Source: Brachionus koreanus (lineage: Eukaryota > Rotifera > Eurotatoria > Ploima > Brachionidae). Taken from it: a stretch of DNA of 12,610 nucleotides. Positions 6,754 to 12,610 of the stretch are shown here, in pieces. Location: assembly GCA_016987375.1 (NCBI GenBank), contig PJRA01000524.1, positions 652,315-664,924 of the forward strand, read 5' to 3'. Under the pieces are notes generated by a model, which did not search any database, was not told where the DNA came from, and saw only the letters and a list, made by a program, of their open reading frames with translations. Position 1 is the stretch's first letter. Every line of letters begins with the position of its first letter. The position numbers were made by a program, and so were the translations under genes.

Positions 6754-7968
6754 ATGGCCAATAAATCAACTGGTAAAGTCTACTTAAAATTAAATTAGAT
6801 ATTTCCTCTTGAGAGCTACTCTATTAGCTCCTTGATTCTAAATCTTAACTTTAATGTTTTACTCATACTGAATAAAAAACTTAAAACAGTTATATGTACA
6901 TCTTTAGATTCAAATCATTGCCTAATATGCACCAAGTGCTTCAATCCTCTTATAACTTATCAACTAAATTTGAACGAGGCGATGAAAATTTGCCTCAATC
7001 AAAACTGTGGGTCACAATCATTCGAAATCTTTCAACGCAGCTTCCAAAATACTCAGCCGATGATGGAAAAATTCAACTCATTTTACACCGAAGAAAAATA
7101 CATCAGTTCAAATCAACTAATTTTAAGTCTGTCTAATCAAATTGAATCAGAGATTAGTAAACTAAATAATTCAATTGAAAAATTCGACCAGCCAAAATTT
7201 GAATGCCTCCAGGAGTCAGATTTAGATCTATTAAGTCATCCACTTGTCAATGAACCGGCCAGTTGCCCAACTTTAGAATTGTCTAATGATCAATATGGTT
7301 CTGATTTGTTTTTAACTGATTTAAATCTCAGCGATTTTTCAAATTTAATTGATTTTAATGAAGAACCAACACTAGATCAATCACTACTAGATGCACCTTC
7401 TTCGACGCAAAAATCTGTCCTTGCCGAATTACAGCCAGTTAAAGATGAATTAATCTTTGAGACAATGCCAAGCGAATTTTATCATGATGTTGAGCTAGTT
7501 GGCTGTTATTCAAAAAATGAAACTAATAGCAGTATAAGAATAGAAAAATTTCAAACTAAAAGCAATAAGGATAGTCCTAAGACTTCGCAAGAAATAAAAA
7601 TATCAAATTTAAAGCTAATTGATGACAAAGAAGATTTAATGGAATTGATTAAAACCAAAGAGTCTAAAACAGATTTAAAAAATGGTGTTTCACAAGGCAA
7701 ACAAGCATTACTTCCTTGGGAAATGAAAAACAAGTATAAGCCAAAGAAAAAAATTGAAATTAATCCCTTGCAAAAGCTTAACAAAAGTGAGAATATCCCG
7801 CGAATAGAATCCAAATCTGTTTTAAATACGAATATAAAACAATTGGGCTCTACGCTGAAAAAGAATATGCTTAACAATTCGACGCTACTTTCAAATCTTA
7901 AGACATCTAATACATCATCAGGTGGCTACAAAGATCTTGTTTTGAGCGTATTGAAGAAAAAAACATGA
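6754..7968 (+). CDS. Unnamed protein with N-terminal USPL1-like Cys4 motif and long disordered tail
   Basis: I propose two exons: 6754-6772 (ATG in a strong Kozak context, gccATGg; MANKST then one base) and 6890-7968, with a 117-nt intron from GGTAAAGT to TTAAAACAG. The phases fit and give 365 residues. The open frame runs further upstream without an ATG, which is why a spliced start is preferred. Near the N-terminus C-LI-C, then LITYQLNLNEAMKI, then C-LNQN-C forms C-x2-C-x20-C-x4-C, a likely zinc site. Its pattern and the 'TY...E...C' spacing recall the N-terminal Cys motif of the SUMO isopeptidase USPL1 (C-x2-C-x22-C-x4-C). The peptidase domain is absent. The rest is Ser/Asn/Leu/Lys-rich with acidic patches, then a basic stretch (LLPWEMKNKYKPKKKIEINP), and looks disordered. 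Function unknown; a nuclear adaptor is only a guess. Confidence 0.75.
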
Positions 7969-8091
7969 ACAAAATGCTTGTTTAATGTTGAATGAATTTT
8001 TGATGTAAATATTTATAAATAGACTTACTATGCCGGATTAATCGATATTTTTATTCTTTTAAAAAATCAAAAATGCACATTAAATTAAAAA

Positions 8092-8097
8092 AATAAA
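8092..8097 (+). terminator. Poly(A) signal of the Cys4-motif gene
   Basis: AATAAA lies about 125 nt after the stop codon, and is the first canonical hexamer on the plus strand after it. Confidence 0.45.
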
Positions 8098-8236
8098 TCA
8101 ATTTATAAAATATTTTTTAAATTCTTTCACTTAATTTAAGTATTATTTATTTTTAAAATTAAAAAGAAACAAAATAGGATTAAAATTATCGAAAATTTTC
8201 ACAATATTTTATTTATTGAAAGAATAAAATTAAAAA

Positions 8237-8383
8237 AAGTGATGAGCCATGCATTTGTGTTGTCACATCAAGCAGACTCATGCAAACACCTACGGATATT
8301 AACACCAAAATCTCCAATTTAGTTTAGTTTTCAACCAGACCTGTTAGTTAGTAACTAAAATTGAAGTCGAAGTTATGACTTCA
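8237..8383. other. Hairpin-bearing, less AT-rich island between convergent genes
   Basis: The stretch stands out from its A/T-run surroundings. It contains a C-box-like GTGATGA (about 8240), TGTG/CACA pairing around 8255-8266, a near-continuous palindrome TTAGTTAGTAACTAA (8344-8358), and a stem TGAAGTC (8362-8368) / GACTTCA (8377-8383). One plus frame gives a 26-residue peptide (MSHAFVLSHQADSCKHLRIL...). No D box, tRNA or snRNA features were found. It may be a structured RNA, a small exon, or part of a 3' UTR. Confidence 0.25.
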
Positions 8384-8476
8384 TTTATTTTTTTTAATTC
8401 AAAGAAAAAGCCCAAATATTTCAGTAAATTAAAATTAAATTCGAGTTTAATAAAAATTTTGAGGCAAGGTTGCTTT

Positions 8477-8482
8477 TTTATT
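8477..8482 (-). terminator. Poly(A) signal of the YeeE-like gene
   Basis: TTTATT on the plus strand reads AATAAA on the minus strand, about 100 nt beyond the stop codon. Similar hexamers occur further on (for example near 8382-8387). Confidence 0.4.
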
Positions 8483-8582
8483 TTTAAAATAAAGAAATAA
8501 TTGATTAAATTAGAATATAAAGTAAAAAATAAATAAAATTAAGTGAATATTTTTACATTTTTTTTTAATTATAAAAAAAATT

Positions 8583-9782
8583 TTAAAAAAAGAAATCATT
8601 TGTACGTGCAAAAAAACCGAGTAATATTCCACTAGCAAACATTGACATCATGGCAACTATTGAACCAATAAACAAATGTGAAGTACCAGATATGCCATGT
8701 CCTGTGTTGCAACCACCTGCGAGTCTAGCACCAAAAACTAGCAAAAATCCACCCAAAACTGCATTGTAAGGATGAACTGGCTGGGCTTTGTTGAAAACAC
8801 CACCCAAAAAAGAAGACGCCATACTTCCACCAAACACTGATAGAACAAACAACAGAGATAAATAATTGTTTAAACCGAATCGAAATTTCTTGAGATATGG
8901 AAATTTTTCCAATATTTTGAACGGAAAAATAAGACTGACCGCAGTTGTGAAACTACTTGACGAACCAAGAGATTTGGACAATAAAAGTAGAGAAAAAAAC
9001 TGCAATGATCCTAAACAACATCCGCCAATAATTGGTTGCCACACTTCACTTGTCACTGAAAAAAATGGTCTCGTGTTATCTCTGAATGAATAGTCTTTTT
9101 TCCATGGAACAAATATTTCCATTAAAGCAACACCTGCTGCCAAAAGAACTATGAACAAAATGCGAACAATTATCGCATTTACTTTGATTAATTCAAATAG
9201 AGTTTTGGATGTAATTGCGTCTGGTTTTGATGAACCAGTCAAATATGAATTTAGCAGTCCATGAAACAGACCGGCCATTAATCCACCTACCAAAGTCAAA
9301 TAGGAATAATTTACACCGGCTCCTAGTTGAACAAATACCATGCCAGGACATGAGCCTCCAATTGTCATACCAAGACCCAAAATCAAACCACCTGCACACA
9401 CAATCAAAAGAGACTTTGACTTTAGCATGGATCGATATGATTCAAACACTTTGTTGTATCTTTCTTTGGCTATAAAGTTTAAAATGAATATGCTTAGTGA
9501 AGATGTAGCCAATGCTGAGAAAAACATTTTCATCATTAAAAATTTATTGAATATCATTTGTTGTCTAATAAATTTTGGTTCATAAACTTTGCTCTTTTCC
9601 AATATGAAACCGAATAGGAATCCGATGATCATCATTACTATTGTGTTAAATAGATTCTTTAAAATTGAATCTTTTGCTTTAATTTCGACATTTTTCTGCA
9701 TATTTGTTTTTAAAGTACTCTTTTCTTCATTGTGTTCGTTTTTTTGTACCGTTTCTATTGTTATTGATTCTTCTCTACCCAT
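8583..9782 (-). CDS. YeeE/YedE-family (Sulf_transp, DUF395) membrane transporter
   Basis: This complete, intronless 399-residue protein starts at an ATG in good context (A at -3, G at +4). A charged N-terminus of about 38 residues precedes roughly ten hydrophobic segments (near 42-62, 82-104, 123-146, 158-180, 203-224, 248-270, 305-325, 338-360, 370-391). The family's repeated halves are clear: GFLFGFILEKSKV with FIRQQMIFNKFLMMKMF after it; GLGMTIGGSCPGM (Cys145); GGCCLG (Cys255, Cys256); and GARLAGGCNTGHGISG (Cys358). Bacterial TsuA/YeeE moves thiosulfate inward through conserved cysteines in such loops, so the key residues appear intact. The length fits a fused two-half transporter. The predicted substrate is thiosulfate or a related sulfur compound; the membrane cannot be told. 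It is mainly a prokaryotic family, so old gene transfer is a fair inference, but its codon use is as AT-rich as its neighbours. It converges on the Cys4-motif gene. Confidence 0.93.
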   Translation of the reverse strand: MGREESITIETVQKNEHNEEKSTLKTNMQKNVEIKAKDSILKNLFNTIVMMIIGFLFGFILEKSKVYEPKFIRQQMIFNKFLMMKMFFSALATSSLSIFILNFIAKERYNKVFESYRSMLKSKSLLIVCAGGLILGLGMTIGGSCPGMVFVQLGAGVNYSYLTLVGGLMAGLFHGLLNSYLTGSSKPDAITSKTLFELIKVNAIIVRILFIVLLAAGVALMEIFVPWKKDYSFRDNTRPFFSVTSEVWQPIIGGCCLGSLQFFSLLLLSKSLGSSSSFTTAVSLIFPFKILEKFPYLKKFRFGLNNYLSLLFVLSVFGGSMASSFLGGVFNKAQPVHPYNAVLGGFLLVFGARLAGGCNTGHGISGTSHLFIGSIVAMMSMFASGILLGFFARTNDFFF

Positions 9783-11900
9783 TTTTTTTCTTAGATTCTG
9801 TTTGAAGTTAATTTAATAAAATATCATTAACTTTTCAGATAGTTTCTAAATGTTTAAATTTTTAAAATTTGAGATATTTCGTCTCAAAACGTGAATCTTA
9901 AAGTTTATTTTTTGCATTTTAACAATGACAAAAGCGTTTTTTTTTTTCACTAACACAATATCTAACCTTTTTTTATTACATATTTTAGCTTAAATAATAG
10001 CTAATTATAATTATCATTTTTAGTTTTAGATATTTCACTTAGATAAATAACCTTAGTTATTTGACTAATAAATTTGCTTAGATATACTTCAAATTCATAA
10101 CAAAATTAGGCATAAAATATTTTTAACTTTTATGGATGGTTAAGTAGCAAAACATTTTTATTTTTTTTAAGTTGTAAATTAGAGCAGTCAAAATTGCGCA
10201 GCAATGCAAATAATTGTGTAGTTCTCTTGGGTTAATTATTCTTCTATAAATTATTTCAAGCGTTTTGTTTTAGTTAATCTTTCAAAATCTTAATTGATTA
10301 GTTTAAGTTTATTGATTAATTACTGCTTCTAAACTATAGAACTTTGAGAATACTTCGACATTTAGAATTCTAGCTTTGATTTGACAACTAATTTTAAAAT
10401 ACTTTTTGCATTTTTTAATTAAAATTTCATACTTTTTAAAATAAATTAATCTAATTAAAGAGAATATTTTAGAAAAAATTTCAAAAATTTATCATTAAAC
10501 AAGTGAAAAAGTTTTTATTCGAAACCTACACACAGTTTGTTTTTGACAAAATGTATCAAAAATAAGTTGAAAGAATCATTGAAATTGACAATTGATTAAA
10601 GATTTGACTTCATCATAGTTGAGCTAAAATTGATATTTGATATTTTTGTTTTTTTTTTTTTGAAAAAAGTAAATAATTTGTTGAAAAGCGAAATTTTTAA
10701 AATTCAAAATTTTCATGTGTATGCTTAGGATAAAAAATGAATAATAAAGAGAAAATTTCTACTTGACTGATTTCAATCATATTTAAAAAAAAATTTCGAT
10801 GTATGTTATAAATAGACAACAAATAGTTTGTCTATATGACGAGCATTCTTTTTCTTAATCATTTTATTATGTTGAGTCAAAGATTTTTTTTTCTAAAAGG
10901 TTGAATATTTATTCAACATCTTAATAATTCTAATACTTTAAGTAATATAATTAAAAGTTGAAATAAACATAAAATAGAAATGTTTTTCATAATGATTTTT
11001 CCAAACTAATTTTTTATTTAATTAAAAAAATACATAAAATGAAAATTTTGAAATTTTGATACTCTAACGTCATCATTGGAAATAATGCCTATCATCAACA
11101 GAAATAACTTGTAAAATATGCCTAGTTAAAGGTGAAAATGTGCTAAAAGTAGTAAAAATATAAAACATTGTTTCAAAAAATTTGACATAGTGAATTTTGT
11201 GCGAATAACAAAAACAAAAATTTTTAAATTTAAATAATTTTTTTTTCTGTAAATTAAATCAGTTGATACAAAGTTTACCATATTATATCACCCCACATTA
11301 AGTGTGTACAATAACTCTGCATTTTAATTTTATGTTTTTTTTTTTAAGTACAGATTTTGCGCAAACTTAAATTCGATGATTCTAATTTTGTATCAACTCA
11401 CACAATTTACAGAACGAATTTTTAGACCTTAAGAAAAAAATTTTAATAAATTGAAAAAAGTCAAACAAAAATGATAAATTTTCTAAATCGCCCTAATGAT
11501 TAAAAAATAACTAAAATTGATGGAAATGCTTTTCTTTTAATTTTGTTAATTGAGAAAATTTTTTATAACTAAATAAAACATAATATCAGCTTTAACACGT
11601 GAACCGGATTAGCATCCCTCTAATACTAAATAATAAGCTAAAAATGTGAAACAAAATTGTAAACATGCTCAAAGGAAGGATGGAACATTTGGCTAATTTA
11701 ACGAGTAAAAGTATTTTTTTTCAAAATATTAAATTTGGTTAATAAAAACGATTTGTTTGATGTTCTGTAGAATTTTATTTTGTGTTAGGACAGATTATGA
11801 TTTGTGGCACATGAGAAATTTAGTAAACTTGATGCAAAAAAAAACAAGCCAAATCATTTGACAACATTAGGAAACAATGATTAAAATGAAAAAATATCCT
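9783..11900. other. Long AT-rich region without recognisable genes
   Basis: About 2.1 kb upstream of the YeeE-like gene holds no frame or exon that I can support. Small perfect inverted repeats occur at 10812-10835 (ATAGACAA arms, 8-nt loop) and 10900-10917 (GTTGAATA arms). A C/EBP-like motif cluster is listed separately. It may hold the promoter of the YeeE-like gene at its left end, but no clear TATA box is seen on the minus strand. Confidence 0.5.
10193..10211. promoter_or_regulatory. C/EBP-like palindrome overlapping an octamer motif
   Basis: ATTGCGCAGCAAT (10193-10205) has ATTGC arms around GCA and resembles the C/EBP consensus ATTGCGCAAT. It overlaps ATGCAAAT (10204-10211), the POU/octamer consensus. 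It lies about 410 nt upstream of the YeeE-like start. No direct evidence of use. Confidence 0.25.
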
Positions 11901-11920
11901 AATTTGGATTCAAAGAAAGA

Positions 11921-12185
11921 AAAATTTTAGGAGGTAATATTGTCAGCAATTGGTGCGGCACTCTCATTTACAATAATATATACATATCGATTGATAAGCT
12001 CTTAGGTAAAGGGCAAGCTGGGTTTAAAAGAAGTTGAGGATCTATTGATCATACCTTGATTAGTTGAAATATCCTAAAGTGGCAGTTCATAAAGTGGAAA
12101 AGTGCTTTTTAATAACTTAAATTATCCAAAGAAACTATTCGATACCATACATAGTTGAGCAGTTTGAGATGGGCTCAACCATTGA
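11921..12185 (+). pseudogene. Decayed reverse transcriptase fragment (N-terminal RT motifs) of a non-LTR retrotransposon
   Basis: One frame reads GGNIVSNWCGTLIYNNIYIS and then KLLGKGQAGFKRS, GSIDHTLI and LKWQFIKWKSAF. This is the 'NYRGI-L' block, the QAGFR block and the TIDH block of non-LTR reverse transcriptases. TGA stops fall at 12035-12037 and 12065-12067 and a TAA at 12110-12112. The homology then continues one frame over as NLNYPKKLFDTIHS, the motif A region (usually F-x-D-x-x-KAFD-x-IHR), with two more TGA stops before DGLNH near 12180. The first catalytic Asp of motif A seems replaced by Asn. It is more decayed than the minus-strand copy at 41-960. It covers a part of the RT not represented at 5162-5585, so the family relation of the two cannot be judged. 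Confidence 0.72.
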
Positions 12186-12254
12186 TTTCTATTATCATAA
12201 TTTAAAAAAAAAATGAATTTTAGTAATTTTCCATCTAATAAAAATAAAAAATGA

Positions 12255-12410
12255 TTACATATTTATACCAATGTCTACATCAGCCCAGACCATACTAGAA
12301 AAATGCCAAAAAATTATGCTTATAAAATCTTGGATCATGCTTCGCGTATATTCGAACCTTCATTTGAAATATTCACTAAATCAAAAGAAATACAATATCT
12401 AAAGATTTAA
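12255..12410 (+). other. Unidentified protein-like open frame
   Basis: The frame is open from just after a TGA at 12252-12254 to a TAA at 12408-12410, 51 codons with no early ATG. It includes VYISPDHTRKMPKNYAYKIL and DHASRIFEPSFEIFTKSKE. The residue mix (Pro, His, Arg, Tyr, Asp) is unlike translated A+T noise. I recognise no family. It may be an exon of a gene, a single-frame retroelement remnant after the fragment at 11921-12185, or a pseudogene. Confidence 0.35.
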
Positions 12411-12610
12411 TCTGTCTTAATCTAAAACAAAAAAAATAAATTTACATTTCCACTAACCCAAACTAAATTTTTAAAAAATAAATAAATAAATAAAAAATTA
12501 TCTACTTGAAAAACTTTAATAATATAATAAATAAAATTTAAATTTATAATAACAAATTGGTTTAAAAGCTACAAATACTAATGAACACACATTGGGTATT
12601 CTAAGCGCGT
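12411..12610. other. AT-rich end of window
   Basis: A/T-rich sequence with an (AAAT)n-like run at about 12476-12496 (repeated AATA/AAAT units). No gene seen. Confidence 0.4.

Noticed and set aside
6832..6889. N-terminal extension of the Cys4-motif protein (LNLNFNVLLILNKK...)
   Set aside because: There is no ATG in it (the start would be TTG), it looks like AT-rich intron translation, and a spliced ATG exon with matching phase lies just upstream.
7551..7877. 108-residue minus-strand open frame inside the Cys4-motif gene
   Set aside because: It is the antisense shadow of a Lys/Ser/Asn-rich coding stretch; it reads as a Phe/Leu/Ser run without any motif.
8239..8300. Box C/D snoRNA suggested by GTGATGA
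   Set aside because: No CTGA D box and no terminal stem were found at a suitable distance.
8866..9816. Several plus-strand and one other minus-strand open frames over the YeeE-like gene
   Set aside because: They overlap a complete gene with strong family motifs and have no motifs of their own.
11596..11601. CACGTG E-box
   Set aside because: A single 6-bp palindrome with no nearby gene or second site is expected by chance.
12300..12360. tRNA gene suggested by a GGTTCGAAT-like T-loop on the minus strand
   Set aside because: No acceptor stem, D arm or anticodon arm could be built around it.
1..12610. CRISPR arrays, bacterial operons, phage or virus genes
   Set aside because: No spaced repeats, ribosome binding sites, operon structure or viral structural genes were seen; introns and poly(A) signals point to a eukaryotic chromosome.

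Overview
The window looks like nuclear DNA of a small animal with a very AT-rich genome (about three quarters A+T by eye). The signs are an animal-type multi-domain gene cut by 48-56 nt introns and one of 369 nt, a C/EBP-type bZIP gene, ATG starts in good Kozak context, AATAAA-type poly(A) signals, and several decayed non-LTR retrotransposon reverse transcriptases. A monogonont rotifer such as Brachionus would fit; this is inference from composition and gene content, not a proven identification.

Layout. 1-~960 (minus): 3' part of a Jockey/CR1-like retrotransposon, one reading frame with three in-frame TAA stops. 931-999: three perfect stem-loops laid end to end at its 5' edge. ~1400-3192 (plus): last exons of a DENND5 (Rab6-interacting protein 1) homologue, coding for the second half of the PLAT domain and the C-terminal RUN domain. 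3930-4253 (plus): an intronless 107-residue bZIP gene of C/EBP-gamma type with a TATA box. 4860-5920: a stem-loop, ambiguous open frames, a broken reverse transcriptase C-terminus (plus) and an unidentified broken reading frame. 6180-6350: a fold-back sequence. 6754-7968 (plus): a two-exon gene for an unnamed protein with a USPL1-like Cys4 motif followed by a low-complexity, probably disordered region. 8583-9782 (minus): a complete intronless YeeE/YedE-family (thiosulfate/sulfur transport) membrane protein, the most unusual gene for an animal. 9820-11900: about 2 kb with no recognisable gene. 11920-12185 (plus): another badly decayed reverse transcriptase fragment. 12255-12410: an unidentified protein-like open frame.

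The genes do not form a pathway. DENND5 acts in Rab-dependent vesicle traffic, the bZIP protein in transcription, and the YeeE-like protein in sulfur-compound transport. The Cys4 gene and the YeeE gene are convergent, with about 610 bp between stop codons that hold a less AT-rich, hairpin-bearing island. Retroelement remains lie on both sides of and between the genes.
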